Positions 1 through 11,261 are shown, counted from the stretch's first letter. The stretch: 64,000 nucleotides of DNA from Galeopsis tetrahit (GCA_963675135.1 OY776123.1:19995840-20059839), one strand, 5' to 3'. Notes: a model not told the origin generated them from the letters alone. Numbers and translations are program-made.

Positions 1-180
1 TAGCATTTCATCATGGAGACAAGCCAAGTGAGCTCTCATCCTTATCTTCCAGAAGTCATAATTCTCAATAGAGAACATAGGCAGTTTCTGGTAAGATATC
101 TTGTTGATGGGGTTGGTTCCCATAGCAGTAGGTGGTGGAACAGCTACACCAAAATTCTCAGAAGAGGAAGTGTTAGGCAT
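1..180 (-). CDS. Copia gag N-terminus (partial, runs off left edge)
   Basis: On the minus strand an ATG at 178-180 opens a frame of 60 codons with no stop to the window edge. It begins MPNTSSSENFGVAVPPPTAM and continues with a stretch containing YDFWKIRMRAHL, which matches the 'N(Y/F)xxWxxxM' start of plant Ty1/Copia gag (UBN2/DUF4219 type). The ATG lies about 95 bp downstream of a primer-binding site and 5' LTR in the same orientation, the expected layout for gag-pol. The capsid, protease and pol lie outside the window, so intactness cannot be judged. Confidence in family is high, in integrity low. Confidence 0.75.
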   Translation of the reverse strand, partial: MPNTSSSENFGVAVPPPTAMGTNPINKISYQKLPMFSIENYDFWKIRMRAHLACLHDEML

Positions 181-292
181 AGTTGATAATCAGAAATAAT
201 GAATATCACAGAAAGTGCACAAGTAGATCAGTTTAGGTAACCAAGGTTGATCCTCAAAGCAGTGGTCTTTAAACCCCTGCTCTGATACCACT

Positions 293-1704
293 TGGTGGTC
301 CCAAAAGGAGTGTGACACGTGTATGGGGGGGGGGAATACACGTGTATGTGTTTTTCAAAAACTTTTGCAAGTAATCAACACAAATAATAAGAGTCAAATA
401 AGTTACACAGTATGTCAAGTTCTATGAAAATACTAAACAGTAAATTCTAACAGATCTTAACAGTATGCAACTTGTATGCGGAATAAATGATAGGCCCTAT
501 TATACTCCTCAAGTAATATGCACTCAAATATTATATTATCAAATAGCAATAAGCAATTATAACAACACAAGAGCTAAAGCAATAAGATAAATGCAGTAAA
601 TAAGAACACACGATGTATAGTGGTTCAGAGACTAAACTGCTCCTACGTCCACTCTCCTAATTTAATAGGATAATTCCTTAATCTCTTCGGAATTAACTTG
701 TTTTTACAGTGCCAAGGTGCACTCTACTTCTTCTTCTTCTCTTCTCTTGATTTCTTACAACCTTCTCTCGTTGCAATACTCTCAATCACTCCTACGAACT
801 CAACAATACTCTCAAACTATCTCTCAAGGTGAAAGTAGGGTTTTGTTCTTGTACCAACTAAGTGTGATATCCTTTAAAATTTAAGAACGAATGTAAAGGC
901 TAGAATATTACTGTCTAGGCTTTGGGTAATCAACAATAAGCTTGCCTAGTGGGGACTAAGAATAACACTCACAAATGACTATGCTTATAAGCTTTGATCT
1001 CTCGAGTGTTTTGAATACTTTTGAATGCTAAAAATATTGCTAGAATGCGTATGGCTTGTGTCTTGATGTATGTCCCGTAATCTTGAAATGATTCAAGATG
1101 TGGCCTATTTATAGATAAAGCAAAACTATCCGTTGGTGGAGATAGCAAACTTATCCATAAATTTGAACTTTCAAATTGTTCAGGGGCCTGCATGCAAATA
1201 GTACATACATTCACGTACATTCTGCATTTTGCATTCCATTCTCAGAATTTGTTATGCGCAGTGACAGGTGGCATCAATTTATAGGTTGATTTGGAATAAT
1301 TCCGTCCTTTTCTCTAACGGCCTCGTACTGGGTAAAATGCCTAGTCATTCATCATCTTTGACCATAAGTGTGCCAAGTCCAAAGTATATGAATATCCAAA
1401 TTCATCATACTTGACTTTTGTTATTCAGCATACTTGTCTTCATGAGTCCTTGTCATTTTCTTCATAACACTTCAGCTCCTAGTCTTCAATGATACTTGTC
1501 TTCATGTGTTTTGTGCTTTCAGGTCATTTGTCATAGATTCAAAGGATAATCTATCTAATAAAAATTAAAGCTCCCTAACATATATGAGTTTTTCTAACCT
1601 GAAAATCTAGACTTGGCAAATCATCATACTCGGGGTTTTACTTAGGATTTTGGTATCAAATCAAAATCAAATTTTCTTTTATTAATATAAACCATATCCC
1701 AACA
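293..1704 (-). repeat. 5' LTR of minus-strand Copia element (1412 bp)
   Basis: Read on the minus strand, the LTR begins TGTTGGGATATGG (from 1704) and ends in CA at 293. It is followed two bases later by TGGTATCAGAGC, the plant initiator-Met tRNA primer-binding site (plus coordinates 276-290 including flanking GG). The flanking base string GTATA at 1705-1709 would be the target-site copy, but the other end is outside the window. A run of nine or more G lies at about 327-335. The LTR is long for Copia. The boundary call rests on TG..CA plus the PBS. Confidence 0.75.
1105..1114 (-). promoter_or_regulatory. TATA box of the Copia LTR
   Basis: The minus strand reads CTATAAATAGGCC across this site, a near-perfect plant TATA box roughly 600 bp inside the LTR from its 5' end. 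It would drive the genomic RNA of the minus-strand element. Confidence 0.55.
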
Positions 1705-1709
1705 GTATA

Positions 1710-2469
1710 TTTACCACAAAATATTATACGTATTATTTTTCAAATCAAATTACACATTTTAGACATAATAAATAACAACTTTTAAAACTTGAATTACACT
1801 TTAATAAATACAAATAAAGTATTTGTACAAACAAAAGAAGATAAACAAATAGTTGAAAAAAAAAAACGAACATCAAATTAAAGATTGTGATTTTTGCACA
1901 TATAATACATGTAATTTGACTTTAATTAAAAAAATATCTAATATTGTGTGGAAATAAAAAATAATACATATATAGTATTATATATGTGACACATATACAC
2001 ATTTTTCGATGAACCACATCATCACTTATTGAACGGAGAAAAAAAAAACATGTATCGAATTGAAACAATATCAAAAGTTGTAAATTTATATGGAATTAAC
2101 CCAATTTAATTCCATAACTTCTTACTTGATCTGATTTTGATTCAAAAATCGTCGAAACTTAAAATAGTTTCTCTGGGTCACATTTTTTACACATTAAGTG
2201 TAATATTGATCCCATAAAATTTGCATTTTCTACAAAAGGTTAAAAATTGAGCCCCGTATAATTACGTCATACTTCAATTTATGGTGATTTTTGAGATCAA
2301 AATTCGACCAACTAATATGTTATGAGATTAAATTGAAAATTTTAGCTTTTTTTGAAATATATTGCGGAAAAGACAAATTATAACACCAAAATGAATTTTT
2401 AACTCTATATAATACTACCTCCGACCCATTATGCGAATTATAAAGTCATTACAATTTTACCACTGTTTA
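1710..2469. other. AT-rich intergenic DNA
   Basis: No coding frame, LTR end, TIR or tandem structure was recognised here. It is AT-rich filler between the left Copia LTR and the next Copia relic. Confidence 0.6.
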
Positions 2470-2932
2470 TGTTGAGGGTTAAATAATGTCCCACATCAAA
2501 AAAGTATTAAAGGATCATGAAGTATAAAGGGGTGGATTAGTATCCCACTAGTATGAGACCTTTTGGAAAAACTAAAAAATAAAGTCGTGAGGTTTTGACA
2601 AACTCAAAGCGGGAACGCGAGTAACCCTTGGAGAAACGACATGGTGAGTCTCAATGGACTAGGAACAATGACCGTTAGCCCTTGGAGAAACGACATGGTG
2701 AGTCTCTGTGGACTAGGAACAATGACCGTTAGCCCCTCACAATGACTAGCGGATCGATTACACTTGGAAGTGTACGTCAAAGGATCCAAAGTCTTCTCTT
2801 GGGACTATAAAGTAGCAAGACGTGTTCTAGACTCCTAGTGAATCAGCCGACTAAGTAATCTAGTAGAGTTAACCGATTTCTTACACATCTTAAAACACTC
2901 GTCTGATACAGCCCCGGGCTGAGGGACAGTCA
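2470..2932 (+). repeat. 5' LTR of a decayed plus-strand Copia element
   Basis: Starts TGTTGAGGGTTAAATAATG and ends ..GACAGTCA. It is followed by TGGTCTCAGAGCAGTGG at 2935, a one-base variant of the TGGTATCAGAGC primer-binding site. Downstream in the same orientation is a stop-riddled Copia gag. No matching 3' LTR was found in the window. Confidence 0.65.
2625..2732 (+). repeat. 54-bp tandem duplication inside LTR
   Basis: A 54-bp unit beginning CCCTTGGAGAAACGACATGG occurs twice back to back (2625-2678, 2679-2732) with about two mismatches, and a few bases of a third copy follow. Confidence 0.85.
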
Positions 2933-3101
2933 ATTGGTCTCAGAGCAGTGGTTCTAACGAGCTACTGTCTTTGAGATCCTAGACTTTTAAGGAAAAGTCC
3001 TTGTAGTTCACTTGAACAGATCCGTTTTCGAAAACCTCATTATTTCATAAAATCACGAGTTCTGATTCTAACCTAAGGCACTTGAAATACTGAAGTTGGT
3101 T

Positions 3102-4747
3102 AGCTCGTACCGAAGGCCAGAGCTGATCTCACCCCAGACGAGATGAAGTAAAACAACCTCGACAAAATAGCTAAGAACATTCTCTTAACTACTGTTACTA
3201 ACGATTATATGAGCAAAATTTTCAGGTGCAAATCTGCCAAAGAGATGTGGGACATTCTAGATGTGATGTGTGAAGGCACTGATCAGATCAAAGATAGCAA
3301 GCTCATCACTGTTGTTCAAAAGTTTGATAACTTCAAGATGTAGCGTGGAGAGACCATTGATCAGCTAGACAATTGTCTCACAAAGATGATCAACGAGAAT
3401 GAATGTTTTGGTAAGAAGTATACCAACAAGGAGGTAAACGCTAAAGTCTTATATTCATTACATAAGAAATGTCATACCAAAGTATGTGTTCTTAAAAGTA
3501 TAAAAGATACTGAAAATTGGTCAGTTCAAACTCTATTTCAAAGTCTTAAAGCTCACGAGTTTGATCTAGGTATGCAAGAGCACTCTGATGACGAATAGAT
3601 GTCCATTCCCTCTTCTTCTAAAGTTCTTACCTTCAAAGCATCAGTTACCGCTAAAGGATCTAGCCGTTCTGGCAAGACTCCTAAGTTGAGAGAAAAGAAA
3701 GAGAAGTTTGATCTTAGTCTGGAGGAACAAATGGCGTTGATGACCAAGAGGTTTGATAAGTTGAATGCCAAGCATGGTAAGTATAAACGCTTTTATAATG
3801 ATTTTAAGAGTCAAAAGACTAACCATGTAGGAGAGACCTCATAATACAAGTCCAAGGACTGATCAGAACGCACTCCTGAGCATAGGAGAAGTGAATCAAA
3901 TCACTCATCCAGAAGAGAAGAGTTTTCTGATCGAAGAGGTGGTAGCAGAAGAGATGTTACACCTGGTAAAAGCTCTCGGGAAGGTAAAGACCTTTGTTAT
4001 ACTTGTAAATTTGTAATAAACCTGGTAATTTTAGTGTTGAATGTCCAGAACTAACCCCGAAGGAGCAAGAAGAAAAGAAAGCTAGAAGAGACAAACTTTT
4101 GTCTCAGAGAAAAGCCATGGTATAGCTGGTGAAGATAGTGATTTCGATGATGATCTACCCTCATCCTACGAATCCGGTTTCTTATCTGAGAGAGATACGT
4201 CGTCTGAAAAAGCCTTCATGGCTAGAGAAGAGGATGATGTAAGTTCTAAACCCTCTTCTATATATTCTTCTAGCTGACACACAGATAAGTGAGGCTCATC
4301 TGATGTCGATTCTAAGAATCACCTTCAGATCACTTGTGAACAATTGAAGATTGATCTTAGACTGGCTACAAAAGCATATGGTGAAGCCGAAGAAGTGACA
4401 ATGAGATTAAGAACTTAAATCTGTCAGCTGAAGCAAAAGTTTGAAGCAAACTTTTCTCAAACCACAATGAACACTCGCTTGACTGGAGAGCTTACTCAGC
4501 TCAAAGAGAAGCATGTGTTACTTGAAAAGGTTTACAAGGATATGCTTGAGTTTCATGCCTCAGAAGCTAACAAGTTTCGTGCTCTTGAACTCAAGTTCCA
4601 AGAACTCTTCGACAACTATAATGTGCTGAAATAAGAGAAGAATCTCTTAGATGCTAAGTTAAGCCAGACCATTGTATCAGCAGTGGCTCTTGAATATTGG
4701 TCCAGCTACTATAGAGCACCTAAAGCTAATGGTGGTGTTGATAAGAA
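3102..4747 (+). pseudogene. Copia gag relic, 5' part (interrupted by inserted element)
   Basis: Reading plus-strand frames gives a UBN2-type capsid: the segment around 3235-3345 encodes AKEMWDILDVMCEGTDQIKD followed by a frame with KLITVVQKFDNFKM, then an in-frame TAG. It continues at 3355 as RGETIDQLDN and at 3386-3598 and 3599-3844 with further stops. A broken zinc knuckle (C-Y-T-C .. G-N-F-S-V-E-C) lies near 3990-4055 and needs a frameshift. A lysine/glutamate-rich coiled-coil-like tail follows to 4747. At 4748 the frame is cut by the tandem gag-only element and resumes at 11267. This is an old, non-functional gag. Confidence 0.8.
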
Positions 4748-4752
4748 GTCAT

Positions 4753-6003
4753 TGTCACACCCCAATTTTCATAAAAGCAACTTTTGCGGAAATACTTAAC
4801 AACTTAAAAATAAAGGGCATGAACTGAAATTTTAATACAAGAAAGTGGACTCACAAATTTATTTGGCAATAGATTTTAAATAAAATTTAGCGGAAGCTTA
4901 GAAAAATAAATAATGTCTCACAATAAATTTTAACTTCAAATATAAATTGTACCAAACTTGGTTATCTCATAAGATGTCTCACTGTTGAAATACTGAAAAT
5001 TTAAATAAACTAGTTCATTAAATTCTTAAAATAAAATGTAACTAGCCTAATTGACATCCATCGCCTCTTCCCGCCACCAGCTCATCAACCTGAAAGTGTT
5101 AATTGTATGGTATGAGCAAACCACTAGCTCAGTGAAGTCACTTGACAATATTAAACACAAATGTACAAATAAAATGAATAACGCCATATAAACATGTACT
5201 TCATATAATGTCATGTGTGCACTTCTCTTCATTATGGTTTCACGGTTTTCCCAAGGATCTCTTTTAAATCCCACTGGGTCCCCCTCAAAGGCCTCTTTTC
5301 AGTCCCGAGTTCTTTTCTTTTCTTTCTTGTGCACTTCTTATCATGTAATATCATGTATTTCTCATGCCATGCATACAACAGATAACCAATCCATTCATAC
5401 AAAGCATTTAATAAAGGCAAGTAACCACACCTTAAACCTTGATTGCACTTGTAGTAAAGTAAACTGTTCTACGGAGCGGGTTCCGAGCAACCTCTGCAAC
5501 AAAAATGGGAGGAAGAGGAGAAATAGAGACGGCGAACGAAATCTTCAGGAGCAGAAGAGCAAACACAAGTTTGTATTTCAAGAAAGATCAATTTTCTGTG
5601 TAATTTCGTTTGACGTAAACTCTTGAGAAAAGGGCTTCTGAGTATATAAGTGTATATGGTAGTTTTCTTTATTTTTCGGTCACATCCGCATAGTGAACGT
5701 GATTATAGAGATAGGGAGGTGAATTCAGTTGAGATATTTGGGGTTAAAGTCTGAGACAGGGTCTCCCGTAGTTGAGACGTGAGTTTTCAAACTCAAATAT
5801 TGGTTAGTTGAGGTCATAGTCACTCCTAAATACCCGCTAGGAGATATTGCAATATATATCCGCATATGTTATTATATGCATATTAAACTTCTCATTAATA
5901 TAATAAATTAAGAATACTTGTAATCATATATTTAAAATAATATCTTAGCTATAGGCATTTTTTTAATTTATTATTTTAGTAATTGAAATTTTGGGGTATT
6001 ACA
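4753..6003 (-). repeat. LTR 1 of the gag-only array
   Basis: Plus-strand text starts TGTCACACCCC and ends GGGGTATTACA; on the minus strand this is TGTAATACCCC..GGGGTGTGACA. It sits at the element's 3' end, adjacent to GTCAT at 4748-4752. It is near-identical to LTR 2 and LTR 3. Confidence 0.9.
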
Positions 6004-6018
6004 TCCTTCTCTCCTTAA
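6004..6018 (-). other. Polypurine tract, copy 1
   Basis: The minus strand reads AAGGAGAGAAGGA immediately before the LTR start TGTAATACC, the classic plus-strand priming site. The same tract occurs in copy 2 at 8572-8586. Confidence 0.75.
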
Positions 6019-6041
6019 AAAATTTCGTCCTCGAAAATTAA

Positions 6042-6959
6042 TTACGTACCTTGATTTTCTCGTCCTTTAGCAAAAACTCGAGCTCCACCTCCATAACGAC
6101 CATCGTTTCTATCCTTCTGGATTTTTGAGCAATCGTAAGCAGTGTGTCCTGGTCTCTTACACTTGTAACATATGTTCTTGCCCATTAAACATTCACCATG
6201 ATGTTTTCTACCACACGTTTTGCAGACCTGCTTCTCTTCTTGCGTATCGCCTTCATTCTCCCTTTGTTTGTTGTGGTTGTTATGTTCCTCTCGATTTGAA
6301 TCTTCCCATTTCCTCTTACCAGAATTTTGAGTGTTCTCCGTCTTCATGCACGCGGCTATCTTCTCCGCTCTCTCTAAAGTGTCCACGAAAGTGAGATCCC
6401 CATGGCTAGCCAAAATACTGTGGATCTCTGGTCGCAGTCCCTTCTTGAATCGAGGCACCTTTTTGTACTCTGTGTCCACTACATGTGGAGCAAAACGTGA
6501 CATCCGACTAAAGCTTCTTTCGTACTCGGCCACCGTCATTTCTCCTTGCTTGAGATCTAGAAAATCAGACTCCATGCGATCACGGTAGGACTGTGGATAG
6601 TATCTACGCATCAGTATCTCCTTAAATCCCTCCCAAGTCAGAGCCTCTCGTTCTGCAACAGGCCTAATTCTCCAATAGCTTTTCCACCAGTGGTCTGCAT
6701 CTTCCACCAGTTGAAAAGCGACGCATGATATTCGTTGAGACTCACTACACCTGATGAGTTGGAAAATACGCTCCATAGCTCGGAACCACTGTTCAACTGC
6801 CTCGGGCCCATCTCGTCCGTTAAATGTTGCTGGCTTGTAGGGGCGAAACTGCTCCACCACTTTAGTAGTGTCATCGACGTCACGTCCTGCGTCAGCTTGA
6901 TTAGGGGCAAGTGGTTGATTTCCTCCAGCAACTTGATTCTCATTTGCACGACGAGCCAT
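6042..6959 (-). CDS. Gag protein of the gag-only element, copy 1 (305 aa)
   Basis: An intact 305-residue frame. Residues ~40-185 form a Ty3/Gypsy-type Retrotrans_gag capsid (YKPATFNGRDGPEAVEQWFR, then WEGFKEILMRRYYPQ, then MTVAEYERSFSRMSRFAP). Residues 246-257 are an atypical Cys/His cluster (C246, C249, C257). Residues 264-277 are a CCHC zinc knuckle (C264, C267, H272, C277). It stops only ~40 bp before the polypurine tract, so nothing else can be encoded downstream. Gag assembles particles and packages RNA; here it would need an autonomous partner for RT and integrase. The ATG starts MARRANENQV, about 340 bp from the PBS. It is identical in protein sequence to the copy at 8610-9527 and differs by a silent TGT/TGC codon. 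A full-length ORF in a non-autonomous element suggests recent selection. Confidence 0.9.
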   Translation of the reverse strand: MARRANENQVAGGNQPLAPNQADAGRDVDDTTKVVEQFRPYKPATFNGRDGPEAVEQWFRAMERIFQLIRCSESQRISCVAFQLVEDADHWWKSYWRIRPVAEREALTWEGFKEILMRRYYPQSYRDRMESDFLDLKQGEMTVAEYERSFSRMSRFAPHVVDTEYKKVPRFKKGLRPEIHSILASHGDLTFVDTLERAEKIAACMKTENTQNSGKRKWEDSNREEHNNHNKQRENEGDTQEEKQVCKTCGRKHHGECLMGKNICYKCKRPGHTAYDCSKIQKDRNDGRYGGGARVFAKGRENQGT

Positions 6960-7303
6960 CTAATATATCGTTATGCGTAAGTTGACTTAGTATGGTAGAA
7001 TATACTATTTTGAATATTGTATGTTATATAACAATAAACAAAATCATCTATAATTTCATGTAGTACATCATATCGTGAAGTTCCATAAGATGCAAAGCAC
7101 ATGAAATATAATAATAGCATAGCATTGCCTCGTAACATGGAATTAAATATGCAATATACATACCTCAATGAGCCGGCGCGGAAGGCGACGATGGATGGAA
7201 CTTTTTTATTTATTTACTTTTAAACAAAAATTCTCGTTAAAACAATTTAAAGAAACTTGACTCTTAAATATTTTTATTTTAAACAAGTCTACAAGAGCGT
7301 AAA

Positions 7304-7318
7304 CCTGCTCTGATACCA
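7304..7318 (-). other. Primer-binding site, copy 1
   Basis: The minus strand reads TGGTATCAGAGCAGG, complementary to the 3' end of initiator-Met tRNA, three bases from LTR 2. The second copy is at 9872-9886. Confidence 0.85.
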
Positions 7319-7321
7319 CTC

Positions 7322-8571
7322 TGTCACACCCCAATTTTCATAAAAGCAACTTTTGCGGAAATACTTAACAACTTAAAAATAAAGGGCATGAACTGAAATT
7401 TTAATACAAGAAAGTGGACTCACAAATTTATTTGGCAATAGATTTTAAATAAAATTTAGCGGAAGCTTAGAAAATAAATAATGTCTCACAATAAATTTTA
7501 ACTTCAAATATAAATTGTACCAAACTTGGTTATCTCATAAGATGTCTCACTGTTGAAATACTGAAAATTTAAATAAACTAGTTCATTAAATTCTTAAAAT
7601 AAAATGTAACTAGCCTAATTGACATTCATCGCCTCTTCCCGCCACCAGCTCATCAACCTGAAAGTGTTAATTGTATGGTATGAGCAAACCACTAGCTCAG
7701 TGAAGTCACTTGACAATATAAAACACAAATGTACAAATAAAATGAATAACGCCATATAAACATGTACTTCATATAATGTCATGTGTGCACTTCTCTTCAT
7801 TATGGTTTCACGGTTTTCCCAAGGATCTCTTTTAAATCCCACTGGGTCCCCCTCAAAGGCCTCTTTTCAGTCCCGAGTTCTTTTCTTTTCTTTCTTGTGC
7901 ACTTCTTATCATGTAATATCATGTATTTCTCATGCCATGCATACAACAGATAACCAATCCATTCATACAAAGCATTTAATAAAGGCAAGTAACCACACCT
8001 TAAACCTTGATTGCACTTGTAGTAAAGTAAACTGTTCTACGGAGCGGGTTCCAAGCAACCTCTGCAACAAAAATGGGAGGAAGAGGAGAAATAGAGACGG
8101 CGAACGAAATCTTCAGGAGCAGAAGAGCAAACACAAGTTTGTATTTCAAGAAAGATCAATTTTCTGTGTAATTTCGTTTGACGTAAACTCTTGAGAAAAG
8201 GGCTTCTGAGTATATAAGTGTATATGGTAGTTTTCTTTATTTTTCGGTCACATCCGCATAGTGAACGTGATTATAGAGATATGGAGGTGAATTCAGTTGA
8301 GATATTTGGGGTTAAAGTCTGAGACAGGGTCTCCCGTAGTTGAGACGTGAGTTTTCAAACTCAAATATTGGTTAGTTGAGGTCATAGTCACTCCTAAATA
8401 CCCGCTAGGAGATATTGCAATATATATCCGCATATGTTATTATATGCATATTAAACTTCTCATTAATATAATAAATTAAGAATACTTGTAATCATATATT
8501 TAAAATAATATCTTAGCTATAGGCATTTTTTTAATTTATTATTTTAGTAATTGAAATTCTGGGGTATTACA
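7322..8571 (-). repeat. LTR 2 of the gag-only array (shared middle LTR)
   Basis: 1250 bp, starts TGTCACACCCC and ends GGGGTATTACA on the plus strand. It serves as 5' LTR of the left unit and 3' LTR of the right unit, the product expected from recombination between LTRs. There is one indel relative to LTR 1 (an A run near 4903/7471). Confidence 0.9.
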
Positions 8572-8609
8572 TCCTTCTCTCCTTAAAAAATTTCGTCCTC
8601 GAAAATTAA

Positions 8610-9527
8610 TTACGTACCTTGATTTTCTCGTCCTTTAGCAAAAACTCGAGCTCCACCTCCATAACGACCATCGTTTCTATCCTTCTGGATTTTTGAGCAA
8701 TCGTAAGCAGTGTGTCCTGGTCTCTTACACTTGTAACATATGTTCTTGCCCATTAAACATTCACCATGATGTTTTCTACCACACGTTTTGCAGACCTGCT
8801 TCTCTTCTTGCGTATCGCCTTCATTCTCCCTTTGTTTGTTGTGGTTGTTATGTTCCTCTCGATTTGAATCTTCCCATTTCCTCTTACCAGAATTTTGAGT
8901 GTTCTCCGTCTTCATGCACGCGGCTATCTTCTCCGCTCTCTCTAAAGTGTCCACGAAAGTGAGATCCCCATGGCTAGCCAAAATACTGTGGATCTCTGGT
9001 CGCAGTCCCTTCTTGAATCGAGGCACCTTTTTGTACTCTGTGTCCACTACATGTGGAGCAAAACGTGACATCCGACTAAAGCTTCTTTCGTACTCGGCCA
9101 CCGTCATTTCTCCTTGCTTGAGATCTAGAAAATCAGACTCCATGCGATCACGGTAGGACTGTGGATAGTATCTACGCATCAGTATCTCCTTAAATCCCTC
9201 CCAAGTCAGAGCCTCTCGTTCTGCAACAGGCCTAATTCTCCAATAGCTTTTCCACCAGTGGTCTGCATCTTCCACCAGTTGAAAAGCGACGCATGATATT
9301 CGTTGAGACTCACTGCACCTGATGAGTTGGAAAATACGCTCCATAGCTCGGAACCACTGTTCAACTGCCTCGGGCCCATCTCGTCCGTTAAATGTTGCTG
9401 GCTTGTAGGGGCGAAACTGCTCCACCACTTTAGTAGTGTCATCGACGTCACGTCCTGCGTCAGCTTGATTAGGGGCAAGTGGTTGATTTCCTCCAGCAAC
9501 TTGATTCTCATTTGCACGACGAGCCAT
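8610..9527 (-). CDS. Gag protein of the gag-only element, copy 2 (305 aa)
   Basis: Protein-identical duplicate of the gag at 6042-6959, with the same capsid domain (residues ~40-185), zinc knuckle (C264, C267, H272, C277) and stop position just upstream of the polypurine tract. One synonymous difference was noticed (cysteine codon at about 9315 versus 6747). Upstream it is preceded by the PBS at 9872-9886 and LTR 3. There is no pol. It probably depends on a related Gypsy element elsewhere for reverse transcription and integration. The identity of the two copies indicates a recent duplication or gene conversion through the shared LTRs. Confidence 0.9.
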   Translation of the reverse strand: MARRANENQVAGGNQPLAPNQADAGRDVDDTTKVVEQFRPYKPATFNGRDGPEAVEQWFRAMERIFQLIRCSESQRISCVAFQLVEDADHWWKSYWRIRPVAEREALTWEGFKEILMRRYYPQSYRDRMESDFLDLKQGEMTVAEYERSFSRMSRFAPHVVDTEYKKVPRFKKGLRPEIHSILASHGDLTFVDTLERAEKIAACMKTENTQNSGKRKWEDSNREEHNNHNKQRENEGDTQEEKQVCKTCGRKHHGECLMGKNICYKCKRPGHTAYDCSKIQKDRNDGRYGGGARVFAKGRENQGT

Positions 9528-9889
9528 CTAATATATCGTTATGCGTAAGTTGACTTAGTATGGTAGAATATACTATTTTGAATATTGTATGTTATATAAC
9601 AATAAACAAAATCATCTATAATTTCATGTAGTACATCATATCGTGAAGTTCCATAAGATGCAAAGCACATGAAATATAATAATAGCATAGCATTGCCTCG
9701 TAACATGGAATTAAATATGCAATATACATACCTCAATGAGCAGGCGCGGAAGGCGACGATGGATGGAACTTTTTTATTTATTTACTTTTAAACAAAAATT
9801 CTCGTTAAAACAATTTAAAGAAACTTGACTCTTAAATATTTTTATTTTAAACAAGTCTACAAGAGCGTAAACCTGCTCTGATACCACTC

Positions 9890-11261
9890 TGTCACACCCC
9901 AATTTTCATAAAAGCAACTTTTGCGGAAATACTTAACAACTTAAAAATAAAGGGCATGAACTGAAATTTTAATACAAGAAAGTGGACTCACAAATTTATT
10001 TGGCAATAGATTTTAAATAAAATTTAGCGGAAGCTTAGAAAATAAATAATGTCTCACAATAAATTTTAACTTCAAATATAAATTGTACCAAACTTGGTTA
10101 TCTCATAAGATGTCTCACTGTTGAAATACTGAAAATTTAAATAAACTAGTTCATTAAATTCTTAAAATAAAATGTAACTAGCCTAATTGACATTCATCGC
10201 CTCTTCCCGCCACCAGCTCATCAACCTGAAAGTGTTAATTGTATGGTATGAGCAAACCACTAGCTCAGTGAAGTCACTTGACAATATAAAACACAAATGT
10301 ACAAATAAAATGAATAACGCCATATAAACATGTACTTCATATAATGTCATGTGTGCACTTCTCTTCATTATGGTTTCACGGTTTTCCCAAGGATCTCTTT
10401 TAAATCCCACTGGGTCCCCCTCAAAGGCCTCTTTTCAGTCCCGAGTTCTTTTCTTTTCTTTCTTGTGCACTTCTTATCATGTAATATCATGTATTTCTCA
10501 TGCCATGCATACAACAGATAACCAATCCATTCATACAAAGCATTTAATAAAGGCAAGTAACCACACCTTAAACCTTGATTGCACTTGTAGTAAAGTAAAC
10601 TGTTCTACGGAGCGGGTTCCGAGCAACCTCTGCAACAAAAATGGGAGGAAGAGGAGAAATAGAGACGGCGAACGAAATCTTCAGGAGCAGAAGAGCAAAC
10701 ACAAGTTTGTATTTCAAGAAAGATCAATTTTCTGTGTAATTTCGTTTGACGTAAACTCTTGAGAAAAGGGCTTCTGAATATATAAGTGTATATGGTAGTT
10801 TTCTTTATTTTTCGGTCACATCCGCATAGTGAACGTGATTATAGAGATAGGGAGGTGAATTCAGTTGAGATATTTGGGGTTAAAGTCTGAGACAGGGTCT
10901 CCCGTAGTTGAGACGTGAGTTTTCAAACTCAAATATTGGATAGTTGAGGTCATAGTCACTCCTAAATACCCGCTAGGAGATATTGCAATATATATCCGCA
11001 TATGTCATTATATGCATATTAAACTTCTCATTAATATAATAAATTAAGAATACTTGTAATCATATATTTAAAATAATATCTTAGATATAGGCATTTTTTT
11101 AATTTATTGTTTTAGGGTGTGTTTTGTAATTCTACAAACTGCTTTCAGAATCACTTATTTTCAAAGCTGTCTCTCACAGCTTTTAAAAAAAAAGTGATTC
11201 TGGAAGCAGTTTTTAGAGTTTCAAAACACACCCTTAGTAATTGAAATTTTGGGGTATTACA
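9890..11261 (-). repeat. LTR 3 of the gag-only array, carrying a MITE
   Basis: The same LTR as copies 1 and 2 (TGTCACACCCC..GGGGTATTACA on plus), but 122 bp longer because of a MITE plus target duplication at 11112-11236. It is the 5' LTR in element orientation. The base string GTCAT follows at 11262-11266. Confidence 0.9.
11115..11233. mobile_element. Tourist-like (PIF/Harbinger) MITE, 119 bp
   Basis: TIRs GGGTGTGTTTTG and CAAAACACACCC, flanked by TTA at 11112-11114 and 11234-11236. LTR 1 and LTR 2 show the empty site with a single TTA, which proves the insertion. It is non-coding; TIRs and a TTA duplication are typical of PIF/Harbinger MITEs. Confidence 0.85.

Larger units (their letters stand above)
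4753..11261 (-). mobile_element. Tandem array of a gag-only LTR retrotransposon (LTR-int-LTR-int-LTR)
   Basis: Three LTRs (4753-6003, 7322-8571, 9890-11261) alternate with two 1318-bp internal regions (6004-7321, 8572-9889), giving a 2568-bp period. The whole array is bounded by one 5-bp target duplication, GTCAT (4748-4752 and 11262-11266). On the minus strand each internal region has a TGGTATCAGAGC primer-binding site, one gag ORF, and a polypurine tract AAGGAGAGAAGGA directly before the next LTR. No protease, RT, RNase H or integrase is present. This matches the published idea of terminal-repeat retrotransposons with a GAG domain (TR-GAG), which are trans-mobilised. Copies differ by only a handful of substitutions, so the array is young. 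Confidence 0.9.

Noticed and set aside
5213..5626. 137-aa plus-strand ORF repeated three times (also 7781, 10349)
   Set aside because: It lies wholly within the LTR of the gag-only element on the strand opposite its transcription; repetition follows from LTR copies, not gene conservation.
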